Of a stretch of 64,000 nt of DNA, positions 48,299 to 59,068 are shown piece by piece (position 1 is the first letter of the stretch; each line of letters opens with the position of its first letter). The position numbers and the translations under genes were made by a program. Location of the stretch: NCBI GenBank assembly GCA_019916065.1, contig CM034237.1, positions 27,285,783-27,349,782 of the forward strand, in the 5' to 3' direction. This DNA comes from Vitellaria paradoxa (taxonomy: Eukaryota > Streptophyta > Magnoliopsida > Ericales > Sapotaceae). Under the pieces are notes generated by a model. It saw only the letters and a program-made list of their open reading frames with translations, was not told the DNA's origin and searched no databases.

Positions 48299-51281
48299 TG
48301 TAATACCCTGAATTTTCATGTTAATATAATTTGATGGTTTTAACATGTTTTGGGCATGTTAGTATGTTAATTAAGTAAGTTTAGTCATTAAAGATGGCTT
48401 GGGGGTGTGAATTTTGGAAGAAATTGGCAAAATAGCTCAAAAGTCAACATTTTGACTCAGGAGCATGCTGAGGGGCGCTTGTGGCTTTTGAGGGGCGCCC
48501 ATGGCTCTAGGACGGGTGCCTGTGGTTCATGAGGGGCGCCCCACTTGTACAGAAAACCTGTAATAGGGTGTTCTCTGGTTGGACAGCTGAGACCTAACCC
48601 TATTGACACCTATGCCTAGCTAGGGGTGAGGGGAGACCTGAGGATTATTATTTGGGGATTAAAAATATTGTTATGTATATATATTAGATTGATTTGAAGC
48701 AATATAGAGAGAGAGAAGTGGCTTGAAAGAGAGAGAATCGGGTGAGAAGAGCAAAGGAGAAGAAGAAGACCATCGGTAGAGATTTCAAAGGTAGGTCTTC
48801 CAAATCTTCATAGAATTCAAATTCCTTTCGCAAAGTTGAAATTAGAACCTTAAGGAACCTCCCTATGTAATTTGTTTGTAGTTTTGATCAAGGAGGGAGG
48901 AGATTGACCTCTTCAAAGTTTGAGGGTTTGGAAGCTCAAGACACCCTCTTGTTGATCTATCTTCTTACCACTCAATTTAGGGATTTCTAGTCTCATTTTA
49001 GCATATATGAGATGTATTTGATCTAGTAAATACTTCTATAAGATTTATTTAAGATTTGGAAACCTTGGAGGTGGAATTTGTGTGGATGAATGGATGTGTA
49101 CATGTATATGTATGGGTTGAATCAATATTTTTGTATGGAAGAAATGGATGGATTAAAATTGGTTTTGATGGACATTTTGGAGTCTTCTAGGTCCTAGACA
49201 ACCCAAGAAAATAAGGTATTAGGTTAGATATTGGATTGGGTAAAGTTTGGAACCTAAAAACATGGTTTAGAGCTTGAACCGGAGCAGAGTAACTTTCTGG
49301 ACAACAGAAGGGCGCCCGTGACTTTTGGTGGGGTGCCCATGACCCTTGAGGGGCGCCCGAGATCTTTTGTGGTGTGCCCATGACCCTTTAGGGGCGCCCA
49401 TGAACTTTTGGTGGGGCGCCCACCAAGACCAGAACACTTTTCCTGATTTTTCTTAACTTGACTTCATACCTTAGGATTATGAAGGGGTTGGTAGTATGTT
49501 TGTATGTGAGACTTTTAATTGATTAATTGTATGGATTTTAAAATGGAAATGAGCTTTTAAAAGTGATTAAGGAGTGTTTAACTTAAGCTTATGGGATTAA
49601 CTTGAAAAGGCAAGTAAAAGTCAACTTGAATTGCATGACTTGAAAGATTACTTAAGGTATGAGTCTTAATCAAATAGGATTGTGAATATATCTTGATGCA
49701 AACTAAATGTTGAGGTATATGAACTTGTGATTGGTTAAGTGAAAGGGTAACTTGACAAAGAGACACATGTTTCATAATTTTGGTAAATGTGGAATGCTTA
49801 ATATGGTTTCATCAATGCGATATGTAATAAGCTATGGAATGAACTGTAACATTGACATGTGTGTTGAATGGTATGTATATTGAATAATGTTGAATGTTTA
49901 ATAAGGTTGATCAATGTTGATATGTGATGAATCTTAGGATGAACCGAAAAGTGAACTTTTGTTAACAAATGATGGAAATTAAATGAGGCTTGGATTAGAT
50001 AAAATGAAGAGATGAAATGAGTTATGCTACATGATGAAATGGAATGTGGTTGTGCGTATTGGAAAGTGATGATGATGAATGTGAATTGTGATTGATGAGT
50101 ATTGAATGTGATGAACGATTGGTTGTGTGTGCCGGGGGCCGTGGTGGGGTGCAGAAATAGGAAGGGTCATGAGATTACCCTCGGGTTGAAAAACCCGGAA
50201 CCTGCGCAGGGTTTGGTGTCAATGCCAGTGGGTTAGTAGCCCACAACATTGTGTGTGTGTTTGGGCTTCTCGTGGCCTTGGATGGCGATCCTAAACAACG
50301 ACGTCGGTTTATCGTTTCCGTTGGGTGTTGGCCCATAAAAGACGACAATGTGTATGCACCCAACCCCCAAGGATTGTGTGGTTATGGCCATGTAATTGAT
50401 TAATGAAATGATGGTATTGTGAATGTGATTTCATGATTGAAATATGAACAAATGTAATGAGGATGTGGATATGCGATTGAGTGTTGAATATGTGATAATG
50501 TGATATAGAATATGATTGGATACAAAGTTGCGAAATTTAATAATGGAGAATAATTGGACTTGAATGCTACACTATGATGTTATTGAATAAAAATAAATAT
50601 TGTAAATATGGCTATGTGGTCGGCTATGACTAAACATCAAAGAGATAATTGAAATGTGATATGAACAACACATGTATGGAATTTTAAAGATTAAATATAA
50701 ACTGGAAACTTAATCCTTCTTATGACTTTGTTGTGTAAATATATATATTCTACGTCGGTTATGTAGTTATGTTGATAAATTGTTGTGGCACTAGAACATA
50801 TTGAGATAACTAGATGCAACATGAATAGTATACATGTTTGGAATACATATCATATATGTTTGTTTGAGACGTCGTGGGCACAAGTGGATCCGTGCTCACG
50901 TCCCTACAGAATTTGATGCAGGAACAGGCCATGATAATCAGGTGGGCTAGTAGGGTTGGACTAAAAAGGTGTGCATGAGCCCTACCAAGCTTAGCAAAGC
51001 TCTTGGTTATTTAGTTTGAATTTCTTTTGGAATTGTAATATTGTACATTGAGGACTTGTTCGATTTGGTTGTAAGGGCCCTAAGGCCTGAGTTATATATT
51101 AATGACAGGATTGTTGGAAGTTTGTGACTTGACTTTAGCCAAGGTTAAATTTATGTTCTCTTATCTATGTCTCGGGCTCACTGGTTTACGTTGCGTTGCT
51201 CTGATTATGGGTTGGTTGTGTTAATGCATATTGTGTGTGTTTATCACTCACCCCTCAGGTCATGAGATCCGAGGCGTGATA
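48299..51281 (+). mobile_element. Tekay-like Ty3/gypsy solo LTR, 2983 bp
   Basis: It begins TGTAATACCCTG and ends GGCGTGATA, and is flanked by the perfect 5-bp TSD GCTTT (48294-48298 and 51282-51286). It is the same family as the solo LTR at 38298-40954 in the opposite orientation, sharing the CCTGCGCAGG block (about 50199-50208), the CACTTGTGCCC...-type block and two GGCGCCC clusters. The last CA has changed to TA. It sits in the integrase gene of copia C2, so it is younger than that element. No gypsy internal sequence remains, which indicates LTR-LTR recombination. Confidence 0.88.
48473..49421. repeat. Two ~21-bp GGCGCCC minisatellite clusters in the solo LTR
   Basis: Cluster 1 has GCGCTT/GCGCCC/GTGCCT/GCGCCC at 48475, 48495, 48516 and 48536. 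Cluster 2 has GCGCCC/GTGCCC words at 49312, 49333, 49353, 49374, 49394 and 49416. The period is 20-22 bases in both, with the unit roughly GGGGCGCCCATGACTTTTG. The clusters stand out in AT-rich DNA and have counterparts in the other LTRs of the family. Confidence 0.8.
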
Positions 51282-51286
51282 GCTTT

Positions 51287-51560
51287 CTACACATTAAATC
51301 TAGCAAACAACTTTGACTTGTGCCACATGAAATAAACCTATACCTTCCTATAGAAGTTGTTAATAAACGTGATGAAATATTGATGTTCCTGCCATGATAT
51401 AATTCCCACTGGCCTCCAGACATCTGAATAGACATAATTAAGAATACCTTCTATCTTGTGTATAACTGTCTTGTACTCCACCGTAGTTTGTTTTCTAAGA
51501 ACACAATACTTGCAAAAATTAAGCTTACAAGTCCTCACCCCATTAAGCAGAGTCTGTCAG
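51287..51560 (-). pseudogene. Copia C2 integrase, first part
   Basis: A frame at 51338-51538 carries C-x-Y-C-V-L-R-K-Q-T, I-L-N-Y-V-Y-S-D-V-W and FITFINNF segments, matching the end of the zinc-binding region and the start of the catalytic core (first Asp in YSDVW) of Tork-type copia integrase. It is cut off from the rest by the solo LTR at 48299-51281. Confidence 0.8.
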
Positions 51561-52757
51561 TGTATGCCATATGATTATACTATCAAAATCGGACTTTATC
51601 ATGGCAACTCTACCTACAACTATATTCCCTATCAATATGTAGATATTCCTAAAAACTTTTTATCTTTTCATCACACCATCGCCCATTTCAAAACTTTTAT
51701 TACACCACCTTTAGATTTAAAACTAAACCCCTTTAAATTTAAGGCACCAAATGAAATAAGATTCTTCCTAAGATCGGGGATATGTCATGCATCACAAAAG
51801 ATTTGTACCACGCCATCAAACACGTGGATTTTGATATTCCTAATTTCAATAACTTTGTATTAACATCATTACCCATCATAACTAAACCAGAATCTACCAA
51901 CCTGTCGGTTCGAACCACACCCTATTGGCATCATGTGAAAAGAACACACTAAATCTAGTACCCAACAATCCATGAAATAATCTGAACCAAATAAAAATAA
52001 TAGCATATCATCATCTTTTGAGACTGTCTCTACAACATTTGTAAACTTTGAACCATCTTTATCCTTACTGCCATTTTCTTTACCCCACTCTGGGTAATCT
52101 TTCTTGAAGTGCCCTTTCTTACTACACTTGAAGCTTTGGAGATTCTTCTTCTTCTTCTTGGACTTGGACTAAGAATTTTTATTTCTCTTTGATTCTCTTT
52201 GTCCACTCCTTTCTCTCTCTTGCTTATCCTTTTTAACCAGACCCTCTCCTTAAGGATTCGCATCCCCTTGCTTTTGTTTTTGTTGAAAATCTAACAAGGC
52301 CGTTGTGATCTAACATCAGAACCTTCCCTTGATCTTCAAACTTGACTTCTACCATCTTCAAATTTTTGATGATTTAATTGAATGCCTTGATGTGTTATTC
52401 TAGTTCTAAGGCCTCCCCTATCTTTAAGCAATATAACTTTTGCTTAAGATAGAGCTTGTTCATAAGAAACTTGAACATACATCGTGCTTCAATTTTATTC
52501 CATACCTCTTCTAGTAATTCCTCCTCAATAATGTTCTGCATCATGTCATCATCCAAACAAAATCTGATTATAGCCATAGCCCTTACCAAAAGTTCAAGCC
52601 AATCCACTTCTTTCATCTCTTCAAGTTTTTTCGTTGCCAACACCTTCACCATTCCCTTTTGCACCAATAGATCCTTTGCCTTTCTCGGCCTAAAATTTCT
52701 CATCTCATTGAACTTATTGACAACAAAATCTATAGAAAAAGATCTTCCTCCAAACAT
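51561..52757 (-). pseudogene. Copia C2 gag and protease region relic
   Basis: A 120-codon frame at 52395-52757 is copia gag (Tork type), with KAKDLLVQKGMVK, W-L-E-L, A-M-A-I-I-R-x-C-L and NKLYLKQKLYCLK segments. Downstream near 52090-52140 is a zinc-knuckle relic in which the first Cys reads Ser and the last reads Tyr (S-x2-C-x4-H-x4-Y). The Lys/Arg/Ser-rich frame at 52030-52263 overlaps it in another frame. 51561-52030 should hold the protease and GAG-pre-integrase region but is strongly degraded. Confidence 0.75.
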
Positions 52758-52784
52758 ATTAAGTACCTTGCTCTAGTACCAATT

Positions 52785-53259
52785 TGTTATTAAGGAAACC
52801 CTTAATCACCTTATGGTAACACCCTAATGAATAATGGCAAACTCATAAATGAACATAAGAAAAATCACCCAATGGAAGATCGCAAGATTTATGTCATTTC
52901 GTAATTTGCTTACATTTACAAACACGATAAAACTGATTTTCAATTAAAAGAAACTCTGATAATGAAGCAATTAATTACATGAGAGATATGAGAAAATCTT
53001 AACGGATCTTAAATAATCCTATCACTTATTCTTAGCTTTTCTTTAATCCCTAGCCCTTGAAAACCCTAGCATAAACTTAGCCCTGATGTATAACATGTCC
53101 TAGATATATAGAAGCAAAAAACCCAATTAGAATTGGAATCAGAGACCTACCTAGAATAGGACTGCTAAACTTGCAGTTCTATACTGCAGGGTTAAATCTA
53201 CCCGCAACCTCCAACCTTCTATGTGTTACTGTGAGTCAATATGAGCCATAACTCTAACA
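52785..53259 (-). repeat. 5' LTR of copia element C2
   Basis: 475 bp; on the minus strand it starts TGTTAGAGTTATGG and ends ATAACA, directly before AATTGGTACTAGAGC. Confidence 0.8.
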
Positions 53260-53451
53260 ACAACACGTCTCTAGACAACAAACAATCCTCTTACTGTAAT
53301 CTTGAATTTTAATTTTCAATAATTCATTTTAAATCATTTTTTTTAAATACCATTCAAAATAGAATAATCCATAAAAATAATTCATTTCAAAGAGCGGGAT
53401 TACAGATGATATAAACCTAATTTCTAAATAGCATAATTGATATTTTAGAGT
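53260..53451. other. Spacer between two copia elements
   Basis: AT-rich, no motif seen. A minus-strand frame (53329-53571) overlaps the neighbouring LTR and is not a gene. Confidence 0.4.
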
Positions 53452-54240
53452 TGAAAATACGTAATTTGCTAATAAAGATCTCAAACAATCAATCACACTC
53501 ACAGAAAAACAAAAGGTGAGATAAACAAAACGAGGAAACCCATGAAGGGAAACCTCAAACAAAACTTTCACTAAAATAAATGTTGATTACAAACTCAAAC
53601 TCTTGATAGATCGACTCCTCGAGTCTATACTCTGTTGACGTTTGCTCGAATCCTCGATTCACTAACTCCTTTAGTGAAAGCCCTTCGACTCCTCGTAGGC
53701 ACGATACTGACTCCTCAGTAGCTTTGCTAAATCCTCAGCATTCACAAACCTCAAACCTGAACTCCTTCGGATTGAATATGAAATATGTTGGCTAAGAAAT
53801 GGAGAGAATAATTGAACTTTCAGGCTTCCAATGTCATGTGCATTCTCTCTATATCTAACCCTGAAGTCGTCTAGAAAATATATATAGACAAATTGGCATG
53901 GCTAGGGCTCAACAAAAGACAAAACAGACTGAATGTAGTACCTCGTGGGAAGACCGCACCCGCGGTATTCCTGTGACTCAAAGTGAGGATCTCGCACGAC
54001 TAAATCCTCGATCACACCTCTCGGCTTTATCCTGTGAGTACCAGCGATCTTCCTACATTATATTACTCTAGCTCTGTTTGACTTTTTCCAGACTTTCAAT
54101 ATTATGCAAATAGTCTTACCTGAGGCCTTTACACTTCTGCTTGACTCAAGACTCTAGTGTCTTAGCCTACACTAAGTCTAAATATTACAAAACACTATCT
54201 TTGACCATGGATTTGCCAATTTACAATTTTGGCCTTAACA
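53452..54240 (-). repeat. 3' LTR of element S1
   Basis: 789 bp. On the minus strand it starts TGTTAAGGCCAAAATTG and ends ATTACGTATTTTCA. It matches the LTR at 60884-61978 at both ends and in the blocks CCGAAGGAGTTC..., AACGTCAAC and AGTTTTGTTTGAGG. It is about 300 bases shorter because a central part is missing or replaced. It contains repeated ACTCCTC words. Confidence 0.75.
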
Positions 54241-54254
54241 ATCTCTCCCTTTGG

Positions 54255-55531
54255 CAATTCTATGTCAAAACTTAAAAACATAATATTACAAGAAAGCTCA
54301 TCCTAGATTAAGGCCTCAGTAATCTTTCCATTTATCAACATGTCCCAACTAATAACTTGTTTTCTGCACACTTAAACCAAAACGATCAAGGCATCATGTG
54401 GAATAAATAATTAATTAAAAAATTAAATAAAACATTAACAAAAAAATGACACAAAATATCCTCCCCCTTAATTATCACAAAATTAATTGATCTCCCCCTA
54501 GATTAACTAACTTCTTTTCAAAAATTCTCCCAACTATTCTCCCTCCTTTGACATGAATTGACAAAAAAAAAAAAAAGGTACAATGGGTAATCTTGATCAA
54601 ATCATTCCAAGTTTTATTTTTCCAAACACAAAACTAAACACAGTTTCAAAATTTTGACCATACATAAATAATAATAAATAAGAATTCCAAGAATCACCCT
54701 ACTATTTATGTCATGAGTTATTCACACATGTCATACCAATGGTCAACTGCCTGCGCGGTGCGTGAAATGAAGTTTAAGTGTAACATGATTAATACTTTTC
54801 ACATACTCGCATGAATTTTAAAATTGCTCCTTTTGGACTTTGAATTGAATTGAGTAAGATATGCAGTGTTATCTCTTCAACTAGTTTCTCCTCGATTCAT
54901 TGTTTTCAACTAAACACTAAAATATGTATCTATTGAATTGACATCCACCAATTTTTTTTTTATTTTTATTTTTACTTGGCGACTTTCACACACTTATGGG
55001 TAGGTAGCTTTCTTCCTGTATTGTCAAACCCAGAGGGTGGTTATTTTGATAACCCGCACATCAATAGGCTAGCTACACTTTATCCCATTAGTAGCCCTTT
55101 CCAAGTGATATTTGATTTTTTCTTTTTTTTTTCTTTTATGTAAACTCAAGAGCAACCAATAGTCTAAAAAGGAGAATTTATTAAACCAATTGAGTAGTGG
55201 AAAAAATTTCTCATGATGTCCTAAACCTCGTGCAATTACAATTCGGCACACCACGACCATGACAAAGAATAACAAAACATAGGATTCAGGTTCATCAGGC
55301 ATTTCAAATTTATGACCACTATGTAGATCAACAATTTTAATTCTGTGATTTTGAAGTGTGTATGAAGTAATTAACACATGCAAGAATATCACAAATAAAA
55401 ACATTGCACCAAAAAAAATATTTTTATTATCTTAAAGAAAATAAAATGTATCTAATTTACATGATTTCATAGAACTAGGCAAGAATATAACAATGGCGCA
55501 TAGCCTAGTTCATGAAAAAAAAAAATTGCCT
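54255..55531 (-). other. Conserved 3' region of the SIRE-like derivative
   Basis: Non-coding stretch between the gag stop and the polypurine tract. Its first part (about 55040-55480) matches 63600-64000 in copy S2, including a block reading TTGTTGATCTACATAGTGG. A 111-codon hydrophobic frame (55069-55404) lies here, but in S2 it is broken by a small deletion, so I do not call it a gene. About 800 bases next to the LTR are AT-rich and featureless. Confidence 0.6.
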
Positions 55532-57577
55532 TTACATGTCAAGGTTCACCCCTTCAACACTCTTAGGGGTATGGGTGACATGAAGATCACTCTTCTTAAC
55601 CCAAATAGTTCTTATTTTTGGAAAAACATTTTGAATCTTAGGATTGTTGGGTTTTAGACCAATGGGTTTTGAAAAATTTTTCTTTATGTTATTCCTCACT
55701 GGCCAAGTCATGTAAGATCTAGAATCAAGATATGACTTTTGAAACCTTAATGGATTAAACCAATTTGACACTTGAAAATTAGATCTCAAAGAATTCCTAG
55801 TGTCAACATAGGATAGGGGAAGCCTATATAATTTGTGACAATGTGGTCTTATGTGATCGGGTATACCATAATGTAAACATATAGGAACAAACTTACGTTG
55901 CAAGTTAAGGGGTGTACCTTTAGATTTCTGAGAATTTTGTATAAGCTGTTTACCTTTCAAGTGCTTGAATGGTTGAGCAGGTGATCTCCCATCCTTGAAT
56001 GTAGCAGACTTTAGAGGCTGGATCTTGATTACCTTGATCTTTTGATTACTTGTACATTCATCTTCTGTGGTCTTCTTCTCTCCAGTATATCCAAGTCCAC
56101 TTTTATCTTTTGGACTTTTTTGAATTGCTAGTATATCATCTAGTTTGGAGGAAGCTGAATTCATCTTGGACTGCATGGATTGCATCTTACCATGTGCCTC
56201 TTTCATATTTTTTTCTCTTTGTTCCAACTTCGTCTTAAGTGCCGCTATAAACTCCCCTTAAGAGTTTTTGCTTGCTTTAAGTGCTTCAAACTTAGTTTGT
56301 AGTTCCTTCAGGGCAACCTTCAGACTGTCTCTTTCCCTCTTTAACATCTTGTTCTTCACCGTCAACTTTTTGTTTTGCTTGTGGAGTTTTCGACAATCTT
56401 GGTATAGCTGTTCATACGCCTCTTCAACATCTACCTCTTCATCTGAATTTTCTTTAACTTCACTTTCTGAGGATTCTTCTTCCTTATACGTAGAGGAAGA
56501 TGACTTTACTGAATTTGAGGGGGCACTTACTCTAACCATGAATGCAGTGTAATTCTCTAGAAAATCTTTCTAAGAAGATAAAGTACTCAACTGATCATCT
56601 GAATCATCAAGAGTTACATTAAGAACCTTCTTCTTGCTCTTCTTATTTACATAGTCTTGAGCTATGTGACCATAACCCTGGTACTCATAACATTTCACGC
56701 CCTTAGACTTGTTCTCCTTTTCTTCTTCTCTGAAGATTTCTCTGTTTTGACTTTCTCATTCTTCTTTGTCTTTCCTTCCTTGCTATCCTTCTTTTTGAAG
56801 AATTTCCTAATTTTCTTGGTATAGATTTCAATTTCTTTAGGAGAAGGGATTGACTCACCATCATTTGAGGAAGACTCAACTTCCCTAACAGTTCCTAGGG
56901 CAACTCCTCTGGATTTTAGTTTAATCATGTTGGCTTCATAAGTCTGCAGAGAGCCAACTAAATCTTCTACCCGCATCAAATCAACATCCCTAGCCTCTTC
57001 AATAGCTATAACTTTAGCTTGGAAGGACAAAGGTAGAGATCGGAGAATCTTACTTACAATCTTTCAATTTGGAATTGGTTTTCCAAGATTGAAACTAGTG
57101 TTGACAATGTCACTGAACTTCGCGTAAAAACTATAAAAAAGTTTGTCTTCAGACATCTTCAAGTTTTCAAACTCAAAGGTTATTTTTTGGAGCTTGGACT
57201 TCTTCACTGTGGAATTTCCTTCATGAGTCAATTCAAGAATTTTCCATGCCTACTTAGAAATCTCACAACTTGAAATTCTTCTAAACTCATCAGCAGAGAC
57301 TGCACAGAAAATAGAGCTCAGGGCTTTATAGTTCTATTTTGCCTTTTCTTGTTTTGCCCTGGTCTATGTATTCATTTGGCTTTTCTATTGTTACATTGTC
57401 AATAGTATGAGTTGGTTTTACCCAACCGTTATCAATCGAAAACCATACATTAATGTTTAAGGATATCAAATAAGCCCTCATACGAACCTTCCAAAAGGCG
57501 TAGTTGGTACCGTCAAACCACGAAGGTTTAGTACTCGAACTACCTTCTCTAAGAAGATCCATCAGCAAATAGTACAA
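55532..57577 (-). pseudogene. SIRE-like gag gene of S1 (broken into four frames)
   Basis: From 57577 downward: MDLLREGSSSTKPSWFDGTN and Y-A-F-W-K-V-R-M-R-A-Y-L, the start of SIRE-type gag (57326-57577). Then a Lys/Glu-rich stretch (56695-57030) and a first zinc-knuckle relic C-Y-E-Y-Q-G-Y-G-H (about 56660-56695). Next are an acidic segment and a Lys/Gln/Leu-rich coiled coil (56258-56539, continuing in 55532-56227), and a second knuckle C-x-H-Y-G-I-P-D-H-I-R-P-H-C (about 55835-55885) with the second Cys changed to Tyr. The frame ends after an I-W-V-K-K-S-D segment, which in full SIRE elements stands just before the protease. Gag would form the particle and bind RNA; here it is disrupted by frameshifts and stops. 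Confidence 0.75.
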
Positions 57578-57589
57578 TTACAACATTAT

Positions 57590-59068
57590 ACTAATCCTAG
57601 ATTATTCGTAGGGTGGAGGATCTAGAAGATCCCAAGATTCAACCAAACCAATGAAATTTTCTAAATAGGGTTTAAGTCTATGCCCATTAACTTTAAATCT
57701 ATTCCTATTTTTCAAATTTTCTATTTCAACAACTCCATGTTCAAACACATGTTTCACAATAAATGGGCCAGACCAGTTGGATTACAATTTGCAAGGAAAT
57801 AAATGAAGTTGTAATCGATAAAGAAGTACTTTTTGACCTTCATGAGAGAAATGTCTCGCAATATATTGGTCATGTACTTTTTTCATTTTTTCCTTGGAAA
57901 TTTGAGCATTCTCATAGGCATCATTTCTCAATTCTTCCATTTTTGCAATCTGAAGTTTACGGTGAAGCCCAGCCTCATCGATATTAGTGTTGAATTGTTT
58001 AATGGCCCAATATGCCTTATGTTCTAATTCAACAGGTAAATGGTATGGCTTCCCATAAACTAATCTATATGGTGACATCCCTAGGGTTGTTTTATAAGCT
58101 GTACGATATGCCCATAGGGAGTCAACCAATTGTAGTGATGAATCCTCATGATTAGGGTTAACTGTTTTCTCAAGAATTTGTTTTATCTTCCTATTAGCAA
58201 GTTCTACTTGGCCACTTGTTTGTGGGTGGTAAGATGTACCAATTTTATGAACTACACCATATTTAAGCAATAGTGTTCCCACAAGACGATTGCAGAAGTG
58301 TTTTCCTCTATCGCTAATAATTGCTCTAGGTACTCCAAAATGTAAGAATATATTCTCATGGAGGACTTTAAGCACGACTTTATGATCATCAGTTCTAACG
58401 GCAATTGCTTCAACCCATTTAGACATATAGTCAACCCCAACTAAGATGTATTCATACCCTCGTGAAATTGGGAAGGGACCCATGAAATCTATTCCCCAAC
58501 AAGCAAAGACCTCTAAAACAAGAATAGGGGATAAAGGTATCATGTTTCTACGTGTTAAATGCCCCAAGCATTGGCATCTATCACATGTGGTGCAAAAATG
58601 ATGCACATCTTTAAACAACGAAGGCCAATAGAATCCACATTGAAGGATTTTTACGGTTATTTTGTTTGTGGAAAAATGACCTCCACAAGCTTGGGTATGG
58701 CAAAACTCAAGTATGCTGGGAACTTCCCACTCAGGGATACAACGTCTAGTCACTTGATCGAGACAATACTTGAATAAGTAGATATCATCCCAAAAGAAAA
58801 CTCTTAACATTCCATAAGAATTTTTTTTATCCTTATAGTTCCATTCATTTGGGATTTGTCCTGTCACTAAGTAATTAGCAATATCAGCATACCAAGGAGG
58901 GTTGGAAGCTGTTATTGCTTCTATGTTAAACAATTGTTCATCCAAGAAGCTATCATTTATTTGAGTTTCATCACATGGGTAAGCTTCTATCAGTAAACGT
59001 GACAAGTGATCCGCTACTACATTCTCTATGCCTTTTTTATCTCTTATTTGAAGGTCAAACTCTTGCAA
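57590..59068 (-). pseudogene. Athila-type RNase H end and integrase
   Basis: A 428-codon open frame (57782-59068). Residues 1-25 are the end of RNase H ([11 protein letters not shown], then V-V-A-D-H-L-S-R-L). Residues 124-165 are the zinc-binding H-H-C-C region (H124, H131, C159, C162). The catalytic triad D-D-E is intact: D194 in GIDFMGPF, D253 in ISDRGKHF and E289 in GQVELANR, with 35 residues between D253 and E289. After the frame's end, a shifted frame gives N-W-S-G-P-F-I-V and F-K-V-N-G-H-R-L-K-P, the gypsy GPF and tail region. Integrase inserts element DNA into the host genome. The core is intact but the C-terminal frameshift and the missing upstream genes make it non-functional in place. 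Confidence 0.85.

Larger units (their letters stand above)
45387..53259 (-). mobile_element. Full-length Ty1/copia element C2, Tork-like, with a nested solo LTR
   Basis: Direct repeats at 45387-45859 (3' LTR, 473 bp) and 52785-53259 (5' LTR, 475 bp) enclose the internal region. On the minus strand the 5' LTR is followed by TTGGTACTAGAGC (52770-52782), a variant of the initiator-Met primer site, and the 3' LTR is preceded by the polypurine tract AAGGAGGAGA. Gag, zinc knuckle, integrase, reverse transcriptase and RNase H appear in copia order. Without the 2983-bp solo LTR and its TSD the element is ~4.9 kb, the normal size. Gag and RNase H sequences fit the Tork/Tnt1 lineage. Stops and frameshifts are frequent and the LTRs differ at many sites; no TSD was found. 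Confidence 0.85.
53452..57590 (-). mobile_element. SIRE-like copia derivative S1, gag only
   Basis: A 3' LTR (53452-54240) is preceded on the minus strand by the polypurine tract CCAAAGGGAGAGAT (54241-54254). The internal region runs 54255-57590 and holds a long gag gene with two zinc-knuckle regions and a coiled coil, then ~1.3 kb of conserved non-coding sequence. No protease, integrase, RT or RNase H is present. The 5' LTR is missing: the sequence changes to gypsy pol at about 57590. A second copy (60884-64000) has the same gag-to-3'-region junction, so the pol loss was present in the family before it spread. Confidence 0.75.

Noticed and set aside
52456..52776. 106-codon plus-strand frame
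   Set aside because: Antisense of copia C2 gag, which has a clear family match on the minus strand.
55069..55404. 111-codon hydrophobic frame in the 3' region of S1, considered as an envelope-like or accessory gene
   Set aside because: The S2 counterpart (63656-63844) is shifted by a two-base deletion and ends early, so there is no sign that the frame is kept.
56268..56552. 94-codon plus-strand frame rich in Ser, Phe and Leu
   Set aside because: Antisense of the acidic and coiled-coil part of S1 gag.
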